Positions 34,985-43,647 are shown, numbered from the stretch's first letter. The stretch is DNA of 57,424 bases from Nocardioides turkmenicus (GCF_011045035.1 NZ_JAALAA010000028.1:1-57424), one strand, 5' to 3'. The notes: generated from the sequence alone by a model not told the origin. Translations and numbers: made by a program.

Positions 34985-35778
34985 CCCAAGTCAGCCGAGT
35001 CCGCACTTGTGGCGGCCGAGTCCTCAGTTGTGGCGGCCGAATCTGTAGTTGTGGGTGACGAAAGTCGAGTTTCGTCGCCCACTTCTGCGGTTTCGTCCGC
35101 CACTTCTGCAGTCTCGGCGGCTTGTGCATGCTTGCGACGGCGCTTGATCTCGCCCTGGGCCAGGACGAAGGCGAGGACGACGGGCCAGACGTACTTCAGG
35201 TGGTCGGCGACCCACGTCACCCATTCGGGGACCTGTACGTCCGGCAGGTCCGGCCACGGGATCGACGGCCACGGGATGCTGGGGAGGTCGGGGAGGGGCA
35301 GGTCGGGGAGGTCCGGCAGGTTCGGGAGTGGGAGGTCGATGTCCGGCAGCGAGATCCGGGCGAGGATCCACGCGACGACCATCGCGGCGACGATGCCGCC
35401 GACGACGCCCGCGGCGCCGCCGAGGGTCTCGATCAGCGCATAGCGCCGGGGGTGCTCGATCACCCGACGTTCGTACGCAGCCGCCCGTGACCCCGGTTCG
35501 GGAGTGAGGTCCGTGCCGCCGATGCCGGCCATCCCGGCCAGGTCCTCGCCGGGCGCGAAGTAGGTCGCGCGGCGCGGGGTGCCGAGCCCGGAGTGGATCA
35601 CGAGCATGCTCCCGTGGTCCTCGGTCTCGAGGCGGGCCCGGTCGTCGGCGGTCTTCTTGGTGAGGACCTCCTCGCCGTCGACGGTCCACACGAACGTACG
35701 GACGATCTCGCCGGTCACCTCGAGACGGTGGGTGTGCCCGGAGATCGTGCGCGACCAGATCTGGACCTTCTTGCTCAC
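34966..35778 (-). CDS. Single/two-TM protein with D/L/P-rich linker and 7-residue tandem repeats at the C-terminus
   Basis: 270 aa, family not recognised. N-terminal ~120 residues form a beta-rich cytoplasmic domain (TISGHTHRLEVTGEIVRTFVWTVDGEEVL...). Then a TM segment (GGIVAAMVVAWILA), a striking linker of LPDLPLPDLPxIPWP repeats, a second hydrophobic segment (VWPVVLAFVLAQ), a basic stop (KRRRKHA) and a Ser/Thr/Ala/Asp tail of heptads encoded by five 21-bp tandem units. TAGATT lies seven bases before GTG 35778, supporting that start over longer readings. Confidence 0.72.
   Translation of the reverse strand: MSKKVQIWSRTISGHTHRLEVTGEIVRTFVWTVDGEEVLTKKTADDRARLETEDHGSMLVIHSGLGTPRRATYFAPGEDLAGMAGIGGTDLTPEPGSRAAAYERRVIEHPRRYALIETLGGAAGVVGGIVAAMVVAWILARISLPDIDLPLPNLPDLPDLPLPDLPSIPWPSIPWPDLPDVQVPEWVTWVADHLKYVWPVVLAFVLAQGEIKRRRKHAQAAETAEVADETAEVGDETRLSSPTTTDSAATTEDSAATSADSADLGQRRGL
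35007..35111. repeat. Five imperfect 21-bp tandem repeats
   Basis: Units begin at 35007, 35028, 35049, 35070 and 35091. Units 1-2 start TTGTGGCGGCCGA, units 4-5 start TTTCGTC and contain CCACTTCTGC, and unit 3 is intermediate. The period of 21 equals seven codons of the membrane-protein C-terminus; length polymorphism between strains is likely. Confidence 0.75.
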
Positions 35779-35785
35779 CCTGCTG

Positions 35786-35791
35786 AATCTA
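35786..35791 (-). promoter_or_regulatory. -10 box of leaderless promoter (heptad-repeat membrane protein)
   Basis: Read leftward, TAGATT, seven bases, GTG 35778. Confidence 0.6.
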
Positions 35792-35848
35792 GGATCCGGG
35801 GGACCACGACGGCATCGGCCTGAGGTAGCGACCGTGGTCAGACTTTGG

Positions 35849-36790
35849 TCAGGGGTAGGCGATACCGGTGGTCTGCTCGGAGAGCTCCCACAGCGCCCGC
35901 GCCGCCTCAGGGTTGCGCGCGAGCCGCGACGCGGTGACCGGCTTCGGTGCACCGCGGGCCTCGAAGGCGTCGCTCGGACCGACGTACGTCCCCGGCTCCA
36001 GAGCCGGGTAGGTCGCCGCCATCAGGGCAGGCCAGGCGCCGGCCTCGGGGGTCTGCGCCATGGCGTGGACGGCGGCCTCGCTGATGCTGGCGATCGGGGC
36101 GATCAGCCTCCGGGACGTGCCGTTCGCCATCAGCCGCGTGGAGGCGAGCCCCGGGTGGGCGGCGTACGCGGCGATCGGCAGCCCCGCCTTCTCCAGGCGC
36201 CGCTGCAGTTCGAAGGTGAAGAGCAGGTTGGCCAGCTTCGACTGGGAGTAGACGGTCCACGGCGAGTAACGCCCGACCTGCACCGTCGGGTAGCCCAGCG
36301 GCGCCTTGCGGGCGAGCTTGTGCATCATGCTCGAGACGGTCACGATCCGCGCGTCGCCGCTCTCGGCCAGCGGCTCGAGCAACAGCCCGGTCAGCAGGAA
36401 CGGCCCGAAGTGGTTCGTCGCCATCTGCAGGTCGAGGTCGTCGACGGTGCGCGACTGCGGTGTCGCCATCACGCCCGCGTTGTTGACCAGCAGGTGCAGC
36501 GGGCCGCCGCCGTCGAAGGTCGCCGCGGCGATCGCCTCGGCTCCCGCCCGCACCGCCTGGAGCGAGGAGAGGTCGAGGGCGACCCGGTCGAGCCGGGCGC
36601 CCGGGACCTCGTCGGCCAGAGCCGCCGCGGCAGCGTCGAGCTTCTCCCAGGACCGCCCTGCCAGGATCACCCGTGCGCCTGCAGCCGCGAGGCCGCGCGC
36701 GGTGAAATAGCCGATCCCGCCCAGCGTCGGTCCGGTCACCACGGCGTTCTTGCCGGTCAGGTCAGGAATGTCGGAGGTCGTCCACGGCAT
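35849..36790 (-). CDS. Short-chain dehydrogenase/reductase
   Basis: 313 aa SDR related to the retinol-dehydrogenase/WW-oxidoreductase-like group. Nucleotide loop VVTGPTLGGIGYFTARGLA (TGxxxGIG with an extra Gly), LVNNAGVM, TVSSMMH and catalytic YSQSK. Substrate unknown. TAGTGT (36797-36802, minus) is six bases before ATG 36790, indicating a leaderless start. Same direction as the membrane protein downstream but with its own promoter. Confidence 0.9.
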   Translation of the reverse strand: MPWTTSDIPDLTGKNAVVTGPTLGGIGYFTARGLAAAGARVILAGRSWEKLDAAAAALADEVPGARLDRVALDLSSLQAVRAGAEAIAAATFDGGGPLHLLVNNAGVMATPQSRTVDDLDLQMATNHFGPFLLTGLLLEPLAESGDARIVTVSSMMHKLARKAPLGYPTVQVGRYSPWTVYSQSKLANLLFTFELQRRLEKAGLPIAAYAAHPGLASTRLMANGTSRRLIAPIASISEAAVHAMAQTPEAGAWPALMAATYPALEPGTYVGPSDAFEARGAPKPVTASRLARNPEAARALWELSEQTTGIAYP

Positions 36791-36796
36791 GCGGCC

Positions 36797-36802
36797 ACAC
36801 TA
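36797..36802 (-). promoter_or_regulatory. -10 box of leaderless SDR promoter
   Basis: Read leftward, TAGTGT, six bases, ATG 36790. Confidence 0.6.
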
Positions 36803-36864
36803 GGCGGCGACTCCACACAATGGATGCATTTGACGGTTGGCCCCGGCCTGTCAGCCCCGCCTTG

Positions 36865-37473
36865 TCAGCCCAGCCCGCCGAGCGCGAGCCCGCCGGCGAT
36901 GGCGAGCATCGTGCACCCGATGAGGCTGTCGAGCACCTGCCACGCCCGCCGGCTGGCGAGCAACGGCCCGAGGAGGCGGGCGCCGTAGCCGAGCCCGGCG
37001 AACCAGATGATGCTGGCCAGGCACCCGCCGATGGCGAACCCCCACCGCGCCGATCCGTACGTCGCCGCGATCGACCCGTGGAGCACAAGTGTGTCGATGT
37101 AGACATGCGGGTTGAGCCAGGTGAAGGCGGCAGCCTTGGCGATCACCCGGGGGAGCGGCTCGCGGGGTGCGTCAGCGGCATCGAGACCCGACGGCCGCAG
37201 CGCCCGCCGGAACGACGCGATGCCGTACCAGCCGAGGAACGCCACCCCGAACCAGCGCAGCACCTCCACCGCCCAGCCCGCACGCGAGACGACAGCGCCC
37301 ATCCCGCCGACCCCGGCGCAGATCAGGACGAGGTCGGAGACCGCGCACACGCTCACCACGACGAGGACGTGCGAGCGCAGGATGCCCTGCCGCAGGACGT
37401 ACGCGTTCTGCGACCCGATGGCGACGATGAGACTGAGCCCGGTGAGGAGTCCGGCGAGGCTGGCGTTGAACAC
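36865..37473 (-). CDS. lysE: LysE/ArgO-type basic amino acid exporter
   Basis: 202 aa with about six TM segments. GLSLIVAIGSQNAYVLRQGILRSHVL is the LysE family signature, and FTWLNPHVYIDTLVLHG contains the second conserved Asn-Pro. Exports lysine/arginine when dipeptides push up the cytoplasmic pool. Divergent from a LysG/ArgP-type LysR gene, the usual regulator; a CTTA-N7-TAAG operator lies between. Confidence 0.93.
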   Translation of the reverse strand: MFNASLAGLLTGLSLIVAIGSQNAYVLRQGILRSHVLVVVSVCAVSDLVLICAGVGGMGAVVSRAGWAVEVLRWFGVAFLGWYGIASFRRALRPSGLDAADAPREPLPRVIAKAAAFTWLNPHVYIDTLVLHGSIAATYGSARWGFAIGGCLASIIWFAGLGYGARLLGPLLASRRAWQVLDSLIGCTMLAIAGGLALGGLG

Positions 37474-37519
37474 ACCAGCGACGCTAAGGCGCCGAGGATC
37501 TACAGACCAGCGAAAGAAT

Positions 37520-37534
37520 CTTACCGAAGATAAG
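37520..37534. promoter_or_regulatory. Candidate LysG operator
   Basis: CTTA (37520-37523) and TAAG (37531-37534) flank seven bases, the interrupted-dyad form of LysR sites, in the lysE-lysG intergenic region just upstream of lysG. Confidence 0.5.
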
Positions 37535-37547
37535 TCACACTTAAGCC

Positions 37548-38462
37548 ATGCCCGCCCTCGACCCGACCCAGCTCGAGACCCTCGTCGTGATCGCCGAGGA
37601 AGGCACCTTCGATGCCGCCGCCCGCCGCCTCCACATCACCCCGAGCGCCGTCAGCCAGCGGATCCGGGCGCTCGAGCGTGCGGCCGGTCAGGTGCTGGTG
37701 CGGCGTACGACTCCCTGCACGCCCACCGAGGCCGGTGAGCCCCTGATCCGCCAAGGCAGACAGCTCCGCCTGCTGCTCGCCGAGGCGGCGGCGACGCTGA
37801 GGACAGGCGATGCCGACGACGACACGGTCGTCGACCTCTCGGTCGTGGTCAACGCGGACACCCTGGCGACCTGGTTTCGCCCGGTGCTCGACGAGGTCGC
37901 GACCTGGGACCGGACCGCGCTGCGGATCACCGTGGAGGACCAGGGCTACTCGGCCGACGCGCTGCGCCGCGGCGAGGTGCTCGCGGCCGTCACCAGCGAG
38001 CCGAAGCCGGTCCAGGGCTGCACCGTCGAGCCGCTGGGAAGGCTCCGTTACACGCCTGGCGCGACTCCGGCGCTCGTCGAGCGCTACCGCAAGGGCCGTG
38101 GCATCGACTGGAGTGCGATGCCGATGATCGTCTTCAACGAGAAGGACCACCTTCAGGACGAGGTGCTCGCGGCCCACGGGGCGACCCGGCCGCCGGTCGT
38201 CCACCGGGTCCCGAGCAGCCACGACTTCCACGAGGCGATCCGGCGCGGCCTCGGCTGGGGGATGCTCCTCGACGCGCAGGCGGCGGCCGACCTCGCGTCC
38301 AGGACCACGATCCCGCTCCCCGGCGCGAAGCCCATCGACATCCAGCTCTTCTGGCAGCGCTGGCGCCTCGACTCGATCGCCCTCGACGACCTGAGCGAGG
38401 CCGTACGCCACGCAGCCCGCTCCCAGCTACGTCAGGGTCGTCAGCCCCGACCGCCCGGATAA
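37548..38462 (+). CDS. lysG: LysG/ArgP-type LysR regulator of lysE
   Basis: 304 aa. N-terminal winged helix (LDPTQLETLVVIAEEGTFDAAARRLHITPSAVSQRIRALE) of the LysG/IciA/ArgP subfamily, followed by the effector domain that senses lysine or arginine in this group. Activates the divergent lysE. ATG 37548. The stop overlaps the convergent DUF6458-like gene by 22 bp. Confidence 0.93.
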   Translation: MPALDPTQLETLVVIAEEGTFDAAARRLHITPSAVSQRIRALERAAGQVLVRRTTPCTPTEAGEPLIRQGRQLRLLLAEAAATLRTGDADDDTVVDLSVVVNADTLATWFRPVLDEVATWDRTALRITVEDQGYSADALRRGEVLAAVTSEPKPVQGCTVEPLGRLRYTPGATPALVERYRKGRGIDWSAMPMIVFNEKDHLQDEVLAAHGATRPPVVHRVPSSHDFHEAIRRGLGWGMLLDAQAAADLASRTTIPLPGAKPIDIQLFWQRWRLDSIALDDLSEAVRHAARSQLRQGRQPRPPG

Positions 38463-38797
38463 CCACCCTGCGACGGACCCTGGCCGGGAGGGTAGTGGCC
38501 CTGCTGAGGTCCGGCGGGAGGGTAGTGGCCCTGCGGAGGCGGGCCGGGGTAGGGCCCCTGAGGCTCGTTCGGGTAGGGCCCGACATCGTAGCGGCGGTGC
38601 TCGACGGCAGTGGTGTGCTGCGAGCGGTTCACGGACAGCAGGACGCCGATCGCGATCGCGAGGCCGCCGGCGATCGTCAGGATCCAGCCCAGCGGTTCGG
38701 TCGCGATGGCGTTGGCGATGTCGTCGGGCAGATCGACCGCTCCGGTGAGCAGGATGAGTCCGAGGATCAGCAGGATGATCCCAAGGCCGATGGTCAT
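38441..38797 (-). CDS. DUF6458-like small membrane protein with Gly/Pro/Tyr tail
   Basis: 118 aa. Two TM segments (GLGIILLILGLILLTGAV and GWILTIAGGLAIAIGVLLS) as in DUF6458, then a disordered tail with GHYPP repeats; the DNA carries a 19-bp direct repeat (38485-38503 and 38515-38533) with a 30-bp period. ATG 38797 has GGAG eight bases upstream. Function unknown. Overlaps lysG at the 3' end. Confidence 0.8.
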   Translation of the reverse strand: MTIGLGIILLILGLILLTGAVDLPDDIANAIATEPLGWILTIAGGLAIAIGVLLSVNRSQHTTAVEHRRYDVGPYPNEPQGPYPGPPPQGHYPPAGPQQGHYPPGQGPSQGGYPGGRG

Positions 38798-38886
38798 GGC
38801 AGAGCTCCAGACGTGAGAAGACTGGCGTTCAACGCTACCCACCTGTCTCGGCCGTGCATACCGTCCCCTGCATCGCGGCCCACCGG

Positions 38887-40107
38887 TCAGGCCGTACGCC
38901 GCGCCCCGGTCACCCCGCGAGCAGCGACCCCGAGCAGCACCAGCAGGAGCGCGCCGAACGTGAGCATCGCCGGGTCGGTGGCGACGTACTGCACCAGGAT
39001 CCCGAGCAGCACCACCGGCACCGTGATCCCCAGATAGGCCATCAGGAAGAGCCCGGCCAGTGCCTCGCCGCGGCTGCTCGGCGGTGCCACCGAGATCACG
39101 GTCGCGACCGCCGCCTTGAACGACATCCCCGATCCGGCGCCGGTGACGACGGCCCCGACGACCAGCACCCAGAACGTGCCGGACAGCAGGGCACCGACCA
39201 CGAGCAGCAGCCCGGCGGTCAGGGCGACCAGCCCGGTGACGTACAGCCTCCGTCGCTGCCAGCGCCCGGCCAGCACCTGGAAGAGCGCCGCGGCCCCGAA
39301 GATCGAGAACCCGACCGCGCCCGCGACCACGTGCGAGTGGAGATCGAGCTCGTCGGCGAGGAACGACGGCACCAACGAGGTGAAGAAGCCGAACATCGCG
39401 AACGCCACGAAGCTCGCCATCCCGGCGGCGAAGTAGGCACCGCGCGCATCGGCCGGCACCCGCACCCGCTGCGGCCGGTAGGTCCAGTCCGGCTGGTCGG
39501 TGTCGACCGTCTCCGGCGCTGCGACCACCGCGAGCAGACCGATCACCATGAGGAACGCGAACACCGCGTACGGTGTGTAGAGCGGTCGGGGCACCCACTC
39601 GGCCAGTGCACCGGCGACCAGCGGACCGAGGCCCAGCCCGCCGATGTTGGCCGCCGTCGCGACCACCTCGGCTCGCGTCGCCGGTGCCTCCGGCCGGCTC
39701 CGCCGGTGCAGTTCGGCGAGATGGGCCGTCGCCGTCGCGGTGAGCATCCCGACGCCGAGCCCGGACAGCAGCCGCGCCAGCAGCAGCCAGCCGAGCTCGT
39801 GGGTCGAGAGGAAGATCAGCGCAGAGAGCACGTTGAGCAGCACCGCCGGCGCCACCACCCGCCGCCGCCCGAACCGGTCGGAGAGGTGGCCGGCGAGGAA
39901 GAGCGAGACCACCACCCCCGCGCCGTACGTCGCGAACACCACCGTGATCACGAACGAGCCCCATCCCCGTTCGTCGACGTAGAAGACGTAGAGCGGCGCC
40001 GGCGCGGCCGCGAAGGCCATCGTCACCGCGAACAGGAACGCCACCGACCAGAACCCGCGGAGGTGGTGATGCCGCTCGGTTCGGGGCGCGGTCTGGATTG
40101 TCGTCAT
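38887..40107 (-). CDS. MFS transporter (drug/sugar efflux type)
   Basis: 406 aa with about 12 TM segments. The loop 2-3 signature is GHLSDRFGRRRVV; AAPAPLYVFYVDERGWGSFVITVVFATYG is typical of the YcaD/actinobacterial efflux subgroup. ATG 40107 (MTTIQTAPR) chosen; upstream codons belong to the divergent promoter. Substrate unknown. The gene is divergent from a LysR regulator, with a perfect GACAGGAT/ATCCTGTC dyad between the starts. Confidence 0.88.
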   Translation of the reverse strand: MTTIQTAPRTERHHHLRGFWSVAFLFAVTMAFAAAPAPLYVFYVDERGWGSFVITVVFATYGAGVVVSLFLAGHLSDRFGRRRVVAPAVLLNVLSALIFLSTHELGWLLLARLLSGLGVGMLTATATAHLAELHRRSRPEAPATRAEVVATAANIGGLGLGPLVAGALAEWVPRPLYTPYAVFAFLMVIGLLAVVAAPETVDTDQPDWTYRPQRVRVPADARGAYFAAGMASFVAFAMFGFFTSLVPSFLADELDLHSHVVAGAVGFSIFGAAALFQVLAGRWQRRRLYVTGLVALTAGLLLVVGALLSGTFWVLVVGAVVTGAGSGMSFKAAVATVISVAPPSSRGEALAGLFLMAYLGITVPVVLLGILVQYVATDPAMLTFGALLLVLLGVAARGVTGARRTA

Positions 40108-40126
40108 GCCCCTATGCTCGTGGATG

Positions 40127-40154
40127 GACAGGATCATCTCCAACGAATCCTGTC
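40127..40154. promoter_or_regulatory. LysR-type operator between MFS and LysR genes
   Basis: GACAGGAT (40127-40134), 12 bases, ATCCTGTC (40147-40154): a perfect 8-bp dyad, 19 bp from the MFS start and 36 bp from the LysR start. Confidence 0.7.
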
Positions 40155-40189
40155 GAAGGTACACATCACCATCTGCGATAGTGTGGAGC

Positions 40190-41065
40190 ATGCAGCCCCA
40201 CCAGCTGGAGTACTTCGTCGCCGTCGCCGAGACCGGCAGCTTCACCGCCGGCGCCGACCGGGTCGGCGTGGTGCAGTCGGCGGTCTCCGCCGCCATCAAA
40301 CAGCTCGAGCGTGGTCTGGGGGCGCCGCTGATCGAGCGCGGCTACCACCGCCTCGCGCTCACCGCCGAGGGTGAGGCTCTGCTCCCGCGCGCCCGCGAGG
40401 TGCTCGCCGGCATCGAGGCCGCCCGCGAGGCCGTCGCCGGCGCCCGGGGCCAGGTGGTCGGCACGGTCCTGTTCGGCACGCTCTCCTACACCGGGCGCTG
40501 GGACATCGCCGAGGTCCTGCAGGGCTTCGCTGCCCGTCATCCCGGCATCACCGTTCGCCTGCGCCAGACCATCGCGGGCAGCGCCACCAGCGAGGCGGAC
40601 GTACGCTCCGGAGCCCTCGATCTCGCCCTGGTCTCCACGGCCGCCGACTCGCTGCCCGGTCTGACCCTCACGCGCATCCACGGCGACGAGCTGGTCTTCA
40701 TCTGCGCGCCCGGCCACCGCCTGGCGCGGGCGCGTGCGGTGTCCGCCGCCGATCTCGCCGGGGAGACCTGGGTCGACTTCCCGACGGGGTGGGGCAACCG
40801 TACGGTCGTGGACGCCGCGTTCGCCTCTGCCGGCGTCCCACGGACGGTCCGCACCGAGGTCACGAACTTCGAGCTCGCGCGCAACCTCGTCTGCCGTGGG
40901 CTGGGCGTCGCGGTCGTGCCCCGGGCGTTGATCGAGGGTGATCCCGGCGTCATCGCCGTCCCGATCGGCCTGGAGTGGTCCTTCCAGCTCGCCGTCGCGA
41001 GCAACAGACGGATCTCCGCGGCCGCCGCCAGGCTCGCCGAGGCGGTCACGGCCTCCGCGATGTGA
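40190..41065 (+). CDS. LysR-family transcriptional regulator
   Basis: 291 aa. Winged helix MQPHQLEYFVAVAETGSFTAGADRVGVVQSAVSAAIKQLE, then a periplasmic-binding-like effector domain (GTLSYTGRWDIAEVLQGFAARHPGITVRLRQ). Probably controls the divergent MFS transporter. ATG 40190; TAGTGT (40179-40184) lies five bases upstream, so the start may be leaderless. Followed by a strong terminator. Confidence 0.92.
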   Translation: MQPHQLEYFVAVAETGSFTAGADRVGVVQSAVSAAIKQLERGLGAPLIERGYHRLALTAEGEALLPRAREVLAGIEAAREAVAGARGQVVGTVLFGTLSYTGRWDIAEVLQGFAARHPGITVRLRQTIAGSATSEADVRSGALDLALVSTAADSLPGLTLTRIHGDELVFICAPGHRLARARAVSAADLAGETWVDFPTGWGNRTVVDAAFASAGVPRTVRTEVTNFELARNLVCRGLGVAVVPRALIEGDPGVIAVPIGLEWSFQLAVASNRRISAAAARLAEAVTASAM

Positions 41066-41081
41066 GCAGCGGACGACGAAA

Positions 41082-41109
41082 CGGCCCGCCCGGAGAACCG
41101 GGCGGGCCG
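41082..41109. terminator. Bidirectional hairpin terminator
   Basis: CGGCCCGCCCGG (41082-41093), AGAA loop, CCGGGCGGGCCG (41098-41109): a perfect 12-bp stem between the convergent LysR and fadE5 genes. Confidence 0.9.
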
Positions 41110-41137
41110 CAGCGTACGTGCTGTCAGAACCTGAGGA

Positions 41138-42991
41138 TCAGAAGGCCGACTCGGGCAGGTCCATGATCGAGTTGTCGATCGCCTCGGCGATGGCCCGCTC
41201 AGCGGTCAGCTTGGGCAGGTTGTAGGAGGCGAAGAACTTCGCGGCGGCGACCTTGCCGGTGTAGAAGTCCTTGTCCTTGCCGGGGTCACCCGCGAGCGCC
41301 GCGAGAGCGACCTCGGCCTGGCGCAGCAGCAGCCACGCGACCACGACATCGCCGACGGCGAGCAGCAGGCGCGAGGTGTTCTGGGCGACCTTGTAGATGT
41401 TGGTGATCTCCTCCTGGGAGGCCATCAGGTCGTTGAACATGTGGCCGACGATCGCGTTGACGTCCTCGAGCGCGGTCGCGAGCAGGGCACGCGACTCCTT
41501 GAGCTCGGCGGAGCCCTCGTTGTCGAGGAACGCCTGGATCTCGCCGGCGACGTGGCCGAGCGCAGCGCCCTGGTTCTTCACGATCTTGCGGAAGAAGAAG
41601 TCCTGGCCCTGGATCGCCGTGGTGCCCTCGTAGATCGAGTCGATCTTGGCGTCGCGGACGTACTGCTCGATCGGGTACTCCTGCAGGAAGCCCGACCCAC
41701 CGAAGGTCTGCAGCGACTCGGTCCCGAGCAGCGTCCAGGCGCGCTCGGAGCCGTAGCCCTTGACGATCGGGAGCAGCAGGTCGTTGACCGCGGCGGCCAG
41801 CTTGTTCTCGTCGGAGCCGTCCTCGGTGAGGACGACCTTCTCCTGCCACGAGGTCGTGTAGTAGACCAGCGCGCGCATGCCCTCGGCGAACGACTTCTGC
41901 ACCAGCAGCGAGCGGCGAACGTCGGGGTGGTGGGTGATCGTGACGCGCGGGGCGTCCTTGGCGGCGTTGGTCAGGTCAGCGCCCTGGACACGGGTCTTGG
42001 CGTACTCCAGCGCGTTCAGGTAGCCGGTGGACAGCGTCGCGATCGCCTTGGTGCCGACCATCATGCGAGCGTTCTCGATGACGTCGAACATCTGGCGGAT
42101 GCCGTCGTGCACCTCGCCGAGCAGCCAGCCCTTGGCGGGCTCGCCGCCGCCGACCTGCGGGTCGCCGAAGGTGAGCTCGCAGGTGTTGGACACCTTGATG
42201 CCCATCTTGTGCTCGACGTTGGTGACGTACGCGCCGTTGCGCTCGCCGGTGAGCTCACCGGTCTCGTGGTCGAAGTGGTACTTCGGCACGAGGAAGAGGG
42301 AGAGGCCCTTGGTGCCCGGGCCACCGATGCCCTCGACACCCTTCGGGCGAGCGAGGACGAGGTGCATGATGTTCTCCTGCAGGTCCGACTCGGCGCTCGT
42401 GATGAAGCGCTTCACGCCGGTGATGTTCCAGGAGCCGTCCTCGTTGGGGGTGGCGTAGGTCTTGCCGGCGCCGACGTCGGAGCCCGCGTCGGGCTCGGTC
42501 AGCACCATGGTGGAGCCCCACAGGCGCTCGACCATGATCTCGGCGATGCGCTTGTCGCGGTCGTTGCCGTTCTCGTAGACGACCTTCGAGAAGAACGGGC
42601 CGGCGCCGTACATCCAGATCGCCGGGTTGGCGCCCAGGAGCAGCTCAGCGGTCGCCCAGACCAGCGAGTTCGGGGCCGCCTGGCCGCCGATCTCCTCGGG
42701 GGTCTGCAGGCTCCAGAAGCCCGACTCCATCCACGCGTCGTACGACTTCTTGAACGAAGCCGGGACGGGGGCGGTGTTGGTCTTCGGGTCGAAGACCGGC
42801 GGGTTGCGGTCGGAGTCGACGAACGACTCCGCGAGGTCCTCGCGGCTGATCCGGTCGACCTCAGCGAGGATCTCCTTCGCGGTGTCCAGGTCGAGCTCGC
42901 CGTAAGGGCCGGTGCCGAGCAGCTTGTCGGTGCCGTTGACCTCGAACAGGTTGAACTCGATGTCGCGGAGATTGCTCTTGTAGTGGCTCAC
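41138..42991 (-). CDS. fadE5: Acyl-CoA dehydrogenase, FadE5 type
   Basis: 617 aa. Large acyl-CoA dehydrogenase with broad chain-length range in mycobacteria. Opens VSHYKSNLRDIEFNLFEV; conserved stretches DRNPPVFDPKTNTAPVP, GSTMVLTEPDAGSDVGAGKT (FAD/substrate), VEHKMGIKVSNTCELTFG, ARMMVGTKAIATLSTGYLNALEYAK, and the catalytic Glu in IDSIYEGTTAIQ match FadE5 throughout. GTG 42991 is preceded by AAGGTGG. The divergent region upstream contains palindromes and a KstR-like site, suggesting lipid- or sterol-responsive control. Confidence 0.95.
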   Translation of the reverse strand: MSHYKSNLRDIEFNLFEVNGTDKLLGTGPYGELDLDTAKEILAEVDRISREDLAESFVDSDRNPPVFDPKTNTAPVPASFKKSYDAWMESGFWSLQTPEEIGGQAAPNSLVWATAELLLGANPAIWMYGAGPFFSKVVYENGNDRDKRIAEIMVERLWGSTMVLTEPDAGSDVGAGKTYATPNEDGSWNITGVKRFITSAESDLQENIMHLVLARPKGVEGIGGPGTKGLSLFLVPKYHFDHETGELTGERNGAYVTNVEHKMGIKVSNTCELTFGDPQVGGGEPAKGWLLGEVHDGIRQMFDVIENARMMVGTKAIATLSTGYLNALEYAKTRVQGADLTNAAKDAPRVTITHHPDVRRSLLVQKSFAEGMRALVYYTTSWQEKVVLTEDGSDENKLAAAVNDLLLPIVKGYGSERAWTLLGTESLQTFGGSGFLQEYPIEQYVRDAKIDSIYEGTTAIQGQDFFFRKIVKNQGAALGHVAGEIQAFLDNEGSAELKESRALLATALEDVNAIVGHMFNDLMASQEEITNIYKVAQNTSRLLLAVGDVVVAWLLLRQAEVALAALAGDPGKDKDFYTGKVAAAKFFASYNLPKLTAERAIAEAIDNSIMDLPESAF

Positions 42992-43135
42992 TGATCCACC
43001 TTCATAACCTTTGTCGGATGTACCAGTTGCGGGAGCGCCGGATGGCACGCACTACTGGCGGGTAACATTAAGAATAGGCTCGCCCTCAAGGGGTGGCAAG
43101 CCCGGGGCTACTCGCAAGTAGGGGCCTTGCTCACA

Positions 43136-43182
43136 TCTGCTAGCAGAGATCGGTAGAACACGTTTCAGTTTCGGCGTACGAT
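43136..43182 (+). promoter_or_regulatory. KstR-like operator, second palindrome and -10 box upstream of the NTF2-like gene
   Basis: 43154-43167 (TAGAACACGTTTCA) fits every fixed position of the KstR motif TnnAACnnGTTnnA. TACGAT (43177-43182) is seven bases before ATG 43190, so the operator overlaps the -35 region of a leaderless promoter. A second perfect palindrome, TCTGCTAGCAGA, is at 43136-43147. fadE5 reads the other way. Confidence 0.6.
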
Positions 43183-43189
43183 CTGCCGC

Positions 43190-43642
43190 ATGATCTCCTC
43201 CGACGCCATCACCTGGAACGCCCCCGACGACGAACACCCCGCACGTACGGCCGGGCAGCGCTCCTACGCCGCCGTCGCCAAGGGTGACCTCGACGAATGG
43301 CTCACGATCTACGCCGAGGACTGTGTGCTCGAGGACCCCGTCGGGCCGTCGATGTTCGACCCGGAGGGCAAGGGCCACCACGGTCACGAGGGACTCAAGG
43401 CGTTCTGGGAGAAGGCGATCGCCTCGGTGCACAAGTTCGAGTTCGAGATCAACGACTCCTTCGCCAACCCCGGCGGCAACACCTGCGCCAACATCGGCCG
43501 GATCAAGACGTCGTTCCCTGACGGCAGCTACACCACCACCGACCTGATCATGGTCTACACCGTCAACGACGAGGGCCGCATCAAGTCCATGAAGGCCTTC
43601 TGGGAGCCCGAGCGCACCATGGCGAGCTTCACCTCAGCATGA
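43190..43642 (+). CDS. NTF2/SnoaL-like (ketosteroid-isomerase-fold) protein
   Basis: 150 aa. RTAGQRSYAAVAKGDLDEWLTIYAEDCVLEDPVGPSMFDPEGKGHHGHEGLKAFWE is the helix-strand start of an NTF2-fold domain, followed by four strands; it resembles SnoaL-like proteins of steroid/lipid clusters. Enzymatic role unproven. A KstR-like operator sits in its promoter, which would place it with sterol or lipid catabolism. ATG 43190. Ends before a 25-bp perfect inverted repeat. Confidence 0.85.
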   Translation: MISSDAITWNAPDDEHPARTAGQRSYAAVAKGDLDEWLTIYAEDCVLEDPVGPSMFDPEGKGHHGHEGLKAFWEKAIASVHKFEFEINDSFANPGGNTCANIGRIKTSFPDGSYTTTDLIMVYTVNDEGRIKSMKAFWEPERTMASFTSA

Positions 43643-43647
43643 GCGCC

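Noticed and set aside
37520..37548. Leaderless start for lysG
   Set aside because: No TANNNT at 6-7 bases; only a CACACT-like hexamer.
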